Positions 15,971 through 24,539 of a DNA stretch of 64,000 nt are shown here, piece by piece. Location: contig WGNP01000005.1 of assembly GCA_016124495.1 (NCBI GenBank), positions 1-64,000 of the forward strand, written 5' to 3'. Numbering within the stretch: the stretch's first letter is position 1; each line of letters opens with the position of its first letter. This DNA comes from Hyphomonas sp. GTDB taxonomy: Bacteria; Pseudomonadota; Alphaproteobacteria; Caulobacterales; Hyphomonadaceae. The notes under the pieces were generated by a model. It did no database searches, was not told the DNA's origin, and saw nothing but the letters and a program-made list of their open reading frames with translations. Made by a program: the position numbers and the translations under genes.

Positions 15971-18667
15971 ATGCCGGACACCGCCCCGAAATCCCCCGCC
16001 GCCGCTGCCGCGTCCGAGCCGACGCCGTTCATGGCGCAGTACCTGTCGATCAAGGCAGCGCAGCCGGATGCGCTCCTGTTTTTCAGGATGGGCGATTTCT
16101 ACGAGCTTTTCTTTGACGATGCGGTTACCGCTTCGCGCGTCCTTGGCATCACACTCACTTCACGCGGCGAACATGAAGGCGCGCCGATCCAGATGGCGGG
16201 CGTTCCCTATCACGCTGCGGAAGGCTACCTGGCCCGGCTGATCAGGGCCGGCTGCCGGGTCGCGGTCTGCGAGCAGACCGAAAGCCCGTCCGAAGCCAGA
16301 AAGCGCGGTTCGAAATCCATCGTGCGCCGCGAAATCGTGCGCGTCGTCACGCCGGGTACGTTGACCGAGGAGACCTTGCTGCCCGCCCGGCAAGGCCAGG
16401 CACTCGCCGCGCTTGCCTTCACGGGGCAGGGCGAGGCCGCGCTCGCCATGTGCGATGTTTCGACCGGCCTCTTTGAGCTGATGTCGCTTGAGCCTGCGCG
16501 CATCGCGGATGCATTGTTAGCGTGGCCCCTCAGCGAATTGATTATCTCGGAGACCGACCGGGACCGTCCTGCACTTGCCGGCCTTCGCGAAATGACCGCG
16601 GCGCCCGTCACCGAACGCCCCGCCCGCACGGGCACCCCGAAGTCCGGCGAAGCGCTGCTTAAGGAAGCCTTCGGCGTGGCCGCCCTCGACGGGCTCGGCG
16701 ATTTTTCCAAGGCCGAACTCGCTGCTGCCGGCCTCCTGCTCGACTATGTGAAGCTGACCCAGGCGGGGCGCCCCGCGCGTCTCGCGATACCCAGGCGCGG
16801 CGAGCCCGGCGGCACGCTCCTGATCGACCCCGCCACCCGTGCCAGCCTCGAAATCGACCGCTCTTATGCCCGCGGCCGCGAAGGCACTCTGCTCGCCGCG
16901 ATCGACCGTACCGTCACCGCTCCCGGTGCGCGCCTGCTGGCCGCGCAGCTGGCTCGCCCGTCGCGTGACCGGGGCGAAATCGAGGCGCGTTATGACGCCG
17001 TCAGTTTCTTCGCTGCCGAACGCCGCGCCCTCGGCGATGTCCGCTCGGCCCTGAAATCTGCGCCGGATCTCGAACGCGCCTGCATGCGCCTCGCGCTCGG
17101 CCGGGGTGGCCCGCGCGACCTTCAGGCGCTCGCCCGTGCGCTTGGCGCCGGCCAGCAGTGTGCTGCAATCCTGCAGGCGTCTGGCGCGGCCCTGCCTGCG
17201 CGCCTTTCGGCCGCCGCGCACCTTCTCGGTCTCGTCGAATTGCCGGGCCTTATGGCGCTGGCTGGCGATCTGACACGGGCTCTCGTCGAGACACCGCCAC
17301 TGCTCGCCCGCGACGGCGGTTTTATCGCGCCTCGCTGGGACGAGGCGCTCGACGAAGTCCGTAGCCTGCGCGAGGATAGCCGCCGCGTGATCGCGGAGAT
17401 GCAGGGCCGGTATGCCGGGGTTGCCGGAATCGCGGCGCTGAAGATCAAGTTCAACAATGTGCTCGGCTACTATATCGAGGTGCCCGCGCGCCTCGCCGAT
17501 CCGATGCTGAAGCCGCCGCTCGCGAACGATTTCATCCATCGCCAGACGATGTCAGGCGCGGTACGCTTCTCGACGACCGAGCTTGCCGAACTCGCCGGCC
17601 GCATCAGCCGCGCCGAAGAAGAATCGAAGGCGATCGAGATCGCGCTGTTCGAGGCTTTCTGCGCGCGGGTCTCCGCTGAAGGTGAAACGCTTGCCCGCGT
17701 CGCCGGTGCCATTGCGGACATCGATGTGGCTGTCGGCAACGCCGTCTGGGCAGACGAAGCTGGCGCTGTGCGTCCTGTCATTGAGGCCGCGCCTGTCTTC
17801 GACGCCAAAGGCCTGCGCCACCCTGTCGTCGAGTCTGCACTGCGCCGGGACGGGAAGGGCTTCACCGCCAATGACCTGACCCTCGATGCCGCCGGAAAAA
17901 ACGCACCGCGCTTCCTGCTCGTCACCGGGCCGAACATGGCGGGCAAGTCGACCTATCTGCGCCAGGCGGCCCTCGCGGTGATCCTCGCGCAGGCGGGCTG
18001 TTTCGTGCCCGCCGCCGCATTGCGTCTCGGCCTTGCCGACCGCGTTTTCTCCCGCGTCGGCGCCTCTGACGATCTCTCGCGCGGGCGCTCCACCTTCATG
18101 GTCGAAATGGTGGAAACCGCCGCAATCCTAAACCAGGCGACCGCCGAAAGCTTCGTCATCCTCGATGAAGTCGGCCGAGGCACGGCAACCTGGGACGGTC
18201 TTGCCATCGCATGGGCCGCTGTCGAGCACCTTCACGGGCAGACCCGCTGCCGCGCCCTCTTTGCCACGCATTATCACGAACTCACCGCGCTCGCCGCCGA
18301 GCTTGCGGGCGCCGCGAATGCCAGCCTGAAGGCGCGCGAGTGGAAGCAGGACCTGATCTTCCTGCACGAGGTCCAGCCCGGGCCGGCCGACCGGTCATAT
18401 GGTGTGCAGGTTGCACGCCTTGCGGGCCTGCCGCGCAGCGCCGTGTCGCGGGCCGCCCAGGTACTGAAACAGCTGGAAGCCGGCCCGTCGGCCGCACAGA
18501 GCCTGCCGCTCTTCGCGGCCGCTCCGGCAGGCCCGGAAATCGAAATCCCGCCTGAAGCGGCCGCTGTACTCGCGGCTCTGGAAGCCCTCGATCCCGACGA
18601 GTTGACCCCTCGCGAAGCGATGGCAGTGCTCTATGAGCTGAAGTCTCTCGGCAAAGGCAAAGTCTGA
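15971..18667 (+). CDS. mutS: DNA mismatch repair protein MutS
   Basis: It recognises base mismatches and small loops and recruits MutL. The 898 aa protein has the mismatch-reading Phe-X-Glu in GDFYELF near residue 45, the connector and lever domains, and the ABC-type ATPase with Walker A GPNMAGKST at residue 653, Walker B VILDEVGRGT and a conserved ATHYHEL. The frame is open further upstream to 15863, but those 36 codons do not resemble the family, so I use the ATG at 15971. The 3' end overlaps a convergent regulator gene by 37 bp. Confidence 0.96.
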   Translation: MPDTAPKSPAAAAASEPTPFMAQYLSIKAAQPDALLFFRMGDFYELFFDDAVTASRVLGITLTSRGEHEGAPIQMAGVPYHAAEGYLARLIRAGCRVAVCEQTESPSEARKRGSKSIVRREIVRVVTPGTLTEETLLPARQGQALAALAFTGQGEAALAMCDVSTGLFELMSLEPARIADALLAWPLSELIISETDRDRPALAGLREMTAAPVTERPARTGTPKSGEALLKEAFGVAALDGLGDFSKAELAAAGLLLDYVKLTQAGRPARLAIPRRGEPGGTLLIDPATRASLEIDRSYARGREGTLLAAIDRTVTAPGARLLAAQLARPSRDRGEIEARYDAVSFFAAERRALGDVRSALKSAPDLERACMRLALGRGGPRDLQALARALGAGQQCAAILQASGAALPARLSAAAHLLGLVELPGLMALAGDLTRALVETPPLLARDGGFIAPRWDEALDEVRSLREDSRRVIAEMQGRYAGVAGIAALKIKFNNVLGYYIEVPARLADPMLKPPLANDFIHRQTMSGAVRFSTTELAELAGRISRAEEESKAIEIALFEAFCARVSAEGETLARVAGAIADIDVAVGNAVWADEAGAVRPVIEAAPVFDAKGLRHPVVESALRRDGKGFTANDLTLDAAGKNAPRFLLVTGPNMAGKSTYLRQAALAVILAQAGCFVPAAALRLGLADRVFSRVGASDDLSRGRSTFMVEMVETAAILNQATAESFVILDEVGRGTATWDGLAIAWAAVEHLHGQTRCRALFATHYHELTALAAELAGAANASLKAREWKQDLIFLHEVQPGPADRSYGVQVARLAGLPRSAVSRAAQVLKQLEAGPSAAQSLPLFAAAPAGPEIEIPPEAAAVLAALEALDPDELTPREAMAVLYELKSLGKGKV

Positions 18668-19083
18668 TCTGCGCCTCGGCGCGGATGTTGTGCCAGCGCC
18701 TCGAGGACACGGACGGCGGCCTGCAAACTCAGAATGTCACCAATTTCTTCGACCAGCTGGCGCGCGTCGCGCTTCAGGTCATTCGCCTGAATGTCGCGGC
18801 CGCGCGCGCCTTCTGGTTTCTCCGGAGTCTCGAACGGCTCGTAAAACCAGCCGATCGGCTTGCCGAGTGCAACCGCGATCTCCAGCAGCCGACCGGCGGA
18901 CATGCGACTGTGGCCCGCCTCATACTTCTGGATCTGCTGGAAGGTCACGCCCAGCAGCACGCCGAGCGCCTCCTGCGTCAGGCCAAGCTCCCGGCGTCCC
19001 AGGCGCAGGCGCTGGCCAGCGAACCGATCCGCATCGGTCGGCTTGCGCGCTTCATGCGCGAGCGATGTGTTGGCTTTGGCCAT
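18631..19083 (-). CDS. XRE-family transcriptional regulator
   Basis: A 150 aa DNA-binding protein. The helix-turn-helix is at about residues 20-75: RLGRRELGLTQEALGVLLGV followed by TFQQIQKYEAGHSRMSAGRL. This form (QQIQKYE) is common in alphaproteobacterial Cro/CI-type regulators. The C-terminal half is helical. The ATG at 19083 gives the usual start; the frame extends 21 codons further without similarity. Its last 37 bp are antisense to the end of mutS. The target is unknown. Confidence 0.85.
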   Translation of the reverse strand: MAKANTSLAHEARKPTDADRFAGQRLRLGRRELGLTQEALGVLLGVTFQQIQKYEAGHSRMSAGRLLEIAVALGKPIGWFYEPFETPEKPEGARGRDIQANDLKRDARQLVEEIGDILSLQAAVRVLEALAQHPRRGADQTLPLPRDFSS

Positions 19084-19188
19084 GGTTTGCGTTCTCCCTG
19101 GCCCGCCGGGCGAGCCCCGGCAGACGCAATGCAACGCCCGGGCCATTTACGAGCCTCAGCGTGGCCTCGCAGCGTGTCGACGAACCCT

Positions 19189-19875
19189 CTAAACCGACAC
19201 TTTCACGGGGGGGGCGAACTTTGTCGTCCTCAGTATCACATCATCCGGCGCCGCGATCATCGCCCTGTACATTGCTTCCGGGTAGGCCTGATGGGGCTTG
19301 GCCGGATCATAGGGTGGCTGCTTAACTGCTCCGCCTTCGCCGGCATATGTGTCGGGATGTGTGAAGGTCTTGAGTTCAGCCGGCGTGATGCCAACCTTTT
19401 CGACCACGTCAGGATCTATCCAGGCGCGCGGATCAATCGGCACGGTCGAACAGGCGACTTCGAGGGTCATTCTGTCGGGGCCTGCAAAATAGATCGAATG
19501 GCACATTGCATGGTCCATCGGGCCGATCACATTGACCCCCTTGGTGCGGATCCGGTCTCGGATAGCCAGCAGATCGTCCACAGTGTCCACCCGGAAGGCG
19601 AGGTGCTGCATCGTTCCGGGAGCGGACGGCCCGGCGCCGGTGCCCGCATGCGTTACGCCCAGCTGGATAGGGATGTCCTTGACCGCCGGAAGCTGCACGA
19701 CCGAAAAATAGGAATGGTCATCCATATGGAGGAAGGCGTGCACACCGCCAGGTACGCCGTGCATGTCGAACAGGGCAGAGAGGCGGAAACCCATCACGTC
19801 TGAAAAGAAGGCGATATGCTCGCGGATGTCTGCCGCCATGATCGCAATATGGTGAATTCCGTTCGCCTTGATCAT
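19189..19875 (-). CDS. VOC-superfamily (glyoxalase/extradiol dioxygenase-like) protein
   Basis: A 228 aa protein with the paired beta-alpha-beta-beta-beta units of the vicinal oxygen chelate fold: IHHIAIMAADIREHIAFFSD near the start, QHLAFRVDTVDDL in the middle and DRMTLEVAC around residue 157. His in HHIA, His in QHLAF and Glu in LEVAC are plausible metal ligands. A Pro-rich tail of about 65 residues after the fold is unusual. The gene is divergent from an alpha/beta hydrolase, so the two may act on related compounds. The substrate cannot be read from sequence. Confidence 0.8.
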   Translation of the reverse strand: MIKANGIHHIAIMAADIREHIAFFSDVMGFRLSALFDMHGVPGGVHAFLHMDDHSYFSVVQLPAVKDIPIQLGVTHAGTGAGPSAPGTMQHLAFRVDTVDDLLAIRDRIRTKGVNVIGPMDHAMCHSIYFAGPDRMTLEVACSTVPIDPRAWIDPDVVEKVGITPAELKTFTHPDTYAGEGGAVKQPPYDPAKPHQAYPEAMYRAMIAAPDDVILRTTKFAPPVKVSV

Positions 19876-19971
19876 GGCGCTTTCCTCCCTTTACCCTTCG
19901 GCCACGTGGACATGGCCGGCCGAAAGCATAATGTGCACCTCATAACCAAAAGGGGCAAGGAGGCAGACGGG

Positions 19972-21141
19972 ATGGCTGGCGCGGGGGAAATCGTTCGGGA
20001 ACCCTATCTCGTGATCCACAAGGATCCATCAAGCTTCAAGGACGTCTATGGCGGGGCAGGGGATAACATCGCGGTCGAGTGCATGCGCATCTATCCTGCC
20101 GGCACTTCCGCCGAGAGCGTTGTCATCTTCTCTCACCCGATTGGCGGCGGCGCCTTCCTGCCGCTCGTCTCTGCGCTCGCCCGCGCCGGGCAGCATGTCA
20201 TCTACGCCAATACACGTTACCGCGGGAACGACACCGCCCTGATCATGGAAAAATGCGCCGCCGATTTCGGCGCCTGCATCGAGCACGCCCGCACACGACT
20301 CGGCTACAAGCGCGTCATTCTCGGTGGCTGGTCTGGCGGCGGCTCGCTGTCGCTTTTTTACCAGGACCAGGCCGAGCGGCCCACAATCACGCACACACCG
20401 GCCGGCGATGCCTATGACCTGACGAAAAAGACCCTCCCGCCGGCAGACGGCATCATGCTGCTTGCTGCACATGTCAGCCGTGCGATCACGCTGACCGAAT
20501 GGATTGACCCGTCTGTCACCGACGAGACCCGCCCCTTCGACCGCGACGCGGCCCTCAACATCTACGATCCCGCGTGCCCGGCAAAGCCTCCCTACACGGA
20601 GGCGTTCGTCGCCCGTTTCCGCGCGGCGCAGATTGCCCGCAACCGGCGCATCACCGCCTGGGTGGAGGAGACCCTGGCAGACCTTCGCCGGCGCGGTGAA
20701 GACAATGCGGAGCGCGCCTTTACCGTACACGCAACAATGGCGAGCGTCTGCTGGACAGACCCCACGCAGGAGCCCTCAGACCGCAGGCCTTACACCTGCT
20801 ACCTGGGTGAGCCGCGCATCGCGAATGATGGTCCGGTCGGGCTTGCCCGCTTCACCACGCTGCGCTCCTGGCTCTCGCAATGGGGATACGACACAACCCG
20901 TGCGGACGGGCTCGGCAATGCCGCACGCATTTCCTGTCCCGTCCTGGTGATCAACAATACCGCAGATCTGGCCTGCACCCCCACCCATGCGCGGCGCCTG
21001 TACGATGCCGTCGGCCATGCCCGCAAGGCCTACCGCGACATTCAGGGGGCGGATCATTATTATATCGAGCGGCCCGACTTGCTGCCGGAGGCGGTCAAGG
21101 TCTGTTCAGACTGGATGGAAGCGGAAAGCCTCGCAGGCTGA
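19972..21141 (+). CDS. Alpha/beta-hydrolase family protein
   Basis: A 389 aa soluble hydrolase. The nucleophile elbow GWSGGG is near residue 122, after a strand RVILGG. A late Asp in VLVINNTADLACTPTHARR and His in IQGADHYYIE can complete the triad. The start at 19972 is set by AAGGAGG nine bases upstream; the frame stays open to 19816 without similarity and would overlap the divergent VOC gene. The upstream neighbour suggests joint use in degradation of an aromatic or ester compound, which is inference. Confidence 0.8.
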   Translation: MAGAGEIVREPYLVIHKDPSSFKDVYGGAGDNIAVECMRIYPAGTSAESVVIFSHPIGGGAFLPLVSALARAGQHVIYANTRYRGNDTALIMEKCAADFGACIEHARTRLGYKRVILGGWSGGGSLSLFYQDQAERPTITHTPAGDAYDLTKKTLPPADGIMLLAAHVSRAITLTEWIDPSVTDETRPFDRDAALNIYDPACPAKPPYTEAFVARFRAAQIARNRRITAWVEETLADLRRRGEDNAERAFTVHATMASVCWTDPTQEPSDRRPYTCYLGEPRIANDGPVGLARFTTLRSWLSQWGYDTTRADGLGNAARISCPVLVINNTADLACTPTHARRLYDAVGHARKAYRDIQGADHYYIERPDLLPEAVKVCSDWMEAESLAG

Positions 21142-21145
21142 CCGG

Positions 21146-21523
21146 TCAGTTTTCCGGAGGAAGCCGGACGATTTCATCTTCGTCGGAGGCCTGTTCCGGC
21201 TGTAGCAGAGCTTCTGGGGCGTCTTCCAGATCGATGCCGAGGCCTTCAACATCCTCGAAATCGCCGCCAGCGCCGGCGGGTCCGACGATCAGGCCGCCCG
21301 GGCTGCTGGTTTGGCCGGCACCGATTCTCAGCCCGCCGGCTGCATCATTCGTCCGGCCGATGTTGAGGTTCAGGGTGCCTTGCACTTCGGCGGTCGGGGT
21401 GACCTCGGCAGCAGGGGCTGTTTCAGCCGGGGCAGCTTCAGCGGCTGCGGCCTGCGTCGTGAGCGAACAGCCGGAGCCGACGCCGGCGAGCGACAACAGG
21501 AGAAGGGCAGTGATCGGTTTCAT
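21146..21523 (-). CDS. Small acidic lipoprotein
   Basis: A 125 aa predicted lipoprotein: signal peptide ending in a loose lipobox with Cys near residue 19 (GVGSGC), an Ala/Glu/Pro-rich spacer, then a Gly-rich and acidic tail. I see no known domain. The ATG at 21523 has GAGGA six bases upstream, overlapping the gshB stop; another ATG lies two codons earlier. It is the last gene of a BON-lipoprotein, gshB, lipoprotein unit. Function unknown. Confidence 0.65.
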   Translation of the reverse strand: MKPITALLLLSLAGVGSGCSLTTQAAAAEAAPAETAPAAEVTPTAEVQGTLNLNIGRTNDAAGGLRIGAGQTSSPGGLIVGPAGAGGDFEDVEGLGIDLEDAPEALLQPEQASDEDEIVRLPPEN

Positions 21524-21532
21524 CCACATTCC

Positions 21533-22501
21533 TCAAGCATGACGCTCCAGCGACCTTGCCGCAAGCTTCGTTTCCACAACGTCCCAGAATTTGGCAGTTG
21601 CATCAATGCCTGACAGCCGCTTCAGAGCCTGAAGTCCGGTGGGCGAGGTGACATTCACCTCGGTCAGCCGCCCGCCGATCACGTCGATACCGGTCAGCAC
21701 GAGGCCGCGGCGTTTCAGTTCCGGCCCTATGCGGGCGCATATAAGCTTGTCGGCGGCAGACAGCTCAGTCGCTTCGGCTGTGCCGCCGACGACGAGGTTG
21801 GAGCGCACCTGTCCCGCCCTGGGCTTGCGGTTTATCGCGCCGACCGCTTCGCCGTCGATCAGGATCACGCGCTTGTCGCCTTCCGACACCGCCGGCAGGA
21901 AGGCCTGCACCATTACCGGTTCACCCGACCGGCCGAGGAAAAGTTCCAGAAGGGAATCCAGATTGGAATCGGCTTCGGTCAGCCGGAATACGCCTGCGCC
22001 GCCATGCCCATAGAGCGGCTTGACGATGATATCGTGATGTTTTGCCCTGAAGGTGTCGATGACTTCACGGTCACGCGTCACCAGCGTCGGCGGCATGATG
22101 TCCGGGAACATCAGCGGGAAAATCTTCTCCGGACTGGAGCGCACGCCGGCCGGATCATTCAGCACCAGCGTCTCGGCGGAGACTTCCTCCAGCAGGTGGC
22201 AGGCGGTGATGTATCCCATGTCGAAGGGCGGATCCTGGCGCATCAGGATGACGTCGACGTCGTCTTTGAGGTCCAGCGTGACCGGCTCGCAGAACAGGCC
22301 AGGCGTTTCGCGCACCCGCTGTACGCGGGCCGGGCGGGCCCGGGCCGTTACGCGGCCTTCGGTCCAGGCAAGGTCGCCAGGGCCATAGACGAACAACTTA
22401 TACCCGCGCGCCTGCGCCGTCTCGGCGAGCGCAAAGCTCGTGTCACTGTCGATATTTACCCGCTCCAGCGGATCCATCTGAATGGCTATGCGCAGTGTCA
22501 C
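21533..22501 (-). CDS. gshB: Glutathione synthetase
   Basis: It joins gamma-glutamylcysteine and glycine using ATP, the last step of glutathione synthesis in the cytosol. The 322 aa ATP-grasp enzyme has MRQDPPFDMGYI, the ATP-binding IVKPLYGHGGAGVFRL near residue 185, and the closing EVNVTSPTGLQAL. It fits the family length. It lies between a BON-domain lipoprotein (39 bp upstream) and a small lipoprotein (9 bp downstream). Glutathione users (two GST-like genes) are also in this window. Confidence 0.97.
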   Translation of the reverse strand: MTLRIAIQMDPLERVNIDSDTSFALAETAQARGYKLFVYGPGDLAWTEGRVTARARPARVQRVRETPGLFCEPVTLDLKDDVDVILMRQDPPFDMGYITACHLLEEVSAETLVLNDPAGVRSSPEKIFPLMFPDIMPPTLVTRDREVIDTFRAKHHDIIVKPLYGHGGAGVFRLTEADSNLDSLLELFLGRSGEPVMVQAFLPAVSEGDKRVILIDGEAVGAINRKPRAGQVRSNLVVGGTAEATELSAADKLICARIGPELKRRGLVLTGIDVIGGRLTEVNVTSPTGLQALKRLSGIDATAKFWDVVETKLAARSLERHA

Positions 22502-22540
22502 GCGGTGTATCGCCCCCGTTGTAACGGAAGGCGCGCGGTC

Positions 22541-23248
22541 TCAGCGGCTTCCTGGTTCGTAATTGGTGCCGTGCAGTTCGCTCAGCGGCTCGGTCGTATA
22601 TGACGCGTCAGGGGCCGGTTGATAAGTGGGGGGCGGGGGGGCTTCGGTTGTGACCGGCGCGACCTGCCGTCCGGCTTCGTCACGGATCCGGACATACGAG
22701 ACGACTTGGGCGACGCCGCCGACGACGCTGGCCTCTTCTGCCGCCGCGTGCAGTTCTTCGGTGTTGCGCGCAATGCCCATCAGGTAGACGACGCCGCCAT
22801 AGGTCTCGATATTGAAGTTGACGCTCTTGACCTTGCTGGAGCCGATCAGGCGCGCGCGCACCCGGCCTGTGATGATCTCGTCCGAGACGTTTGACATAAA
22901 CCCGCCCGGTGGCTCGATACGCACTTCATTAGCCACGTCCGCCGTGCGCGACGAACTCCAGGCAATCCCTTCGGCAAAGGTGCGGTCTTCCGGCTCGTTC
23001 ACGCGGCCGGACAGCAGGACGAGGCCGTTGGCTACTTCCACATCCACCTCGGCAAACCGGGCCCCGCTCTCGTTCAGCAGCTTCGCCTTTATCTCGCTGG
23101 ACGCCGTGGCATCGTCGAGCGCCTCGCCCATCGTCTTCTCCTGCACGGAGGTCAGGCCAACCGCGCCAGCCGTTCCGATCAAGGCGGCGGCGCAGCCCGG
23201 CAAGGCGAGGGTGAAGAGCAGGCAAGGCAGCACAAGAACGTTACGCAT
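22541..23248 (-). CDS. Double BON-domain lipoprotein (DolP/YraP-like)
   Basis: A 235 aa predicted outer-membrane lipoprotein with signal peptide and lipobox LPGC. Two BON domains follow: ASSEIKAKLLNESGARFAEVDVEV with GLVLLSGRV, and ITGRVRARLIGSSKVKSVNFNI with GVVYLMGIA. The tail is Pro-rich. This is the layout of E. coli DolP, which supports outer-membrane integrity. The ATG at 23248 gives a clean signal peptide; one seven codons upstream is less likely. First gene of the unit with gshB. Confidence 0.88.
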   Translation of the reverse strand: MRNVLVLPCLLFTLALPGCAAALIGTAGAVGLTSVQEKTMGEALDDATASSEIKAKLLNESGARFAEVDVEVANGLVLLSGRVNEPEDRTFAEGIAWSSSRTADVANEVRIEPPGGFMSNVSDEIITGRVRARLIGSSKVKSVNFNIETYGGVVYLMGIARNTEELHAAAEEASVVGGVAQVVSYVRIRDEAGRQVAPVTTEAPPPPTYQPAPDASYTTEPLSELHGTNYEPGSR

Positions 23249-23502
23249 GAGGGGTGTCCTGGAAGTCACGGTGGAGGAAACTTCATTAAGCTGAGGATAG
23301 GGCTAAACGGAGGCATTCTCCAAATGAAACCCTGTATAGCTTATGAACGAACGGTAGGCTGGCCTGCATATGCGCGTTTTTACTGGTTGCGGGAGGCTGT
23401 GCGTGTTAGGATTCAGTCACAGTCGCAAAAGGAGCCCTTGCCCTGTCATCCGCCAAATCCCGGGTTGAGCCCCCAAAGAACGTCTCGCTTGCCGACATCA
23501 AG

Positions 23503-23847
23503 GTGCTGGCCGAGGCCCTTTCCAAAATCCTCGAAGACGACAAGGCTGAAGACCTTGCCTTCATAGAGCTTCAGGGCAAATCCTCTCTCGCCGACTTCAT
23601 GATCATCGCGTCGGGCCGCTCCGGACGGCACGTGGCCGCGCTTGCCGAACACGTCGCGCAGGAAGCCAAGCGGCTGACCGGTCGTCCGGCCAGCGTCGAA
23701 GGCATGGCCAATGCCGACTGGGTGCTGATCGATACCGGAGACGTGATCGTCCACCTCTTCCGGCCTGAAGTGCGCGAATTCTACAATCTCGAAAAAATCT
23801 GGATGTCGGACACTTCGGCTCACCGGGCGCAGCGCGCGTCCTCCTGA
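23503..23847 (+). CDS. rsfS: Ribosomal silencing factor RsfS
   Basis: It binds ribosomal protein uL14 and blocks joining of the subunits in stationary phase. The 114 aa product has the conserved ELQGKSSLADFMIIASGRSGRHV and NADWVLIDTGDVIVHLF, with REFYNLEKIW at the end. The GTG at 23503 has no Shine-Dalgarno. The same frame is open upstream with coding-like residues, and a CTG at 23443 sits eight bases after GGAG, so the true start may be that CTG (20 more residues). rlmH follows 3 bp later, the usual pairing. Confidence 0.92.
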   Translation: MLAEALSKILEDDKAEDLAFIELQGKSSLADFMIIASGRSGRHVAALAEHVAQEAKRLTGRPASVEGMANADWVLIDTGDVIVHLFRPEVREFYNLEKIWMSDTSAHRAQRASS

Positions 23848-23850
23848 TCC

Positions 23851-24315
23851 ATGCGGCTGCAGATTATCGGGGTGGGGCGCCTTAAAGACGGCCCCGAACG
23901 CAGCCTTACCGATGACTACATGAGCCGCAGCCAGCCGCTCGCTCGCCAACTCGGTTTCCGCGGCCTCGAAGAACACGAAGTTGCCAGCGGCGGCGGCCTC
24001 GAAGCCGAAGGCGCCCGCCTGATCTCCCGTATACCTGACGGCGCCAAATGCCTGCGCCTCGATGAAGCGGGCGAAAACCTCAGCTCCACCGAACTTGCCC
24101 GCCGCCTCGCCATCTGGCGCGATGAAGGCCTGCGCGAAACGGTCTTCTTCATCGGCGGCGCTGAAGGTTTTTCTCCTGAAGTTCGCCGCCTCGTTCCCAA
24201 AACGCTTGCCTTCGGCGCGCAGACCTGGCCGCATCGCCTGGTCCGCGCCATGTTAACCGAGCAGATCTACCGCGCTCTGACGATCCTCGCCGGGACGCCC
24301 TATCACAAGGCCTGA
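23851..24315 (+). CDS. rlmH: 23S rRNA pseudouridine-1915 N3-methyltransferase RlmH
   Basis: This SPOUT methyltransferase modifies pseudouridine 1915 in helix 69 of 23S rRNA on assembled ribosomes. The 154 aa protein has the SAM-knot part VFFIGGAEGF and the C-terminal HRLVRAMLTEQIYRALTIL with closing GTPYHKA. It starts 3 bp after rsfS and is surely cotranscribed with it. Confidence 0.96.
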   Translation: MRLQIIGVGRLKDGPERSLTDDYMSRSQPLARQLGFRGLEEHEVASGGGLEAEGARLISRIPDGAKCLRLDEAGENLSSTELARRLAIWRDEGLRETVFFIGGAEGFSPEVRRLVPKTLAFGAQTWPHRLVRAMLTEQIYRALTILAGTPYHKA

Positions 24316-24339
24316 CGCGCGCCCTTCCGGGGGAGGGGT

Positions 24340-24375
24340 GGGCCCCGGCGGTCAGGGGGAGGAAAACCGGGGCCC
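24340..24375. terminator. Inverted repeat after rlmH, possible terminator
   Basis: GGGCCCCGG (24340-24348) pairs perfectly with CCGGGGCCC (24367-24375) around an 18-base loop, 25 bp after the rlmH stop. No T run follows, so intrinsic termination is uncertain. Confidence 0.35.
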
Positions 24376-24539
24376 GTAGATGCGCAAGTGCCGCGTGCCC
24401 GAAAGCCGGCTACCTGGTTCATCGTACGTATTCTACGCTGCATGGCCAAGCCGGATCACTCTGAGTGCATTTTTTTGCAATGGTTGCCGTCCGGGGGCGA
24501 GGCCCTTTAAGGAAGGGGCTCAAGCGGGAGGCGGAGGCC

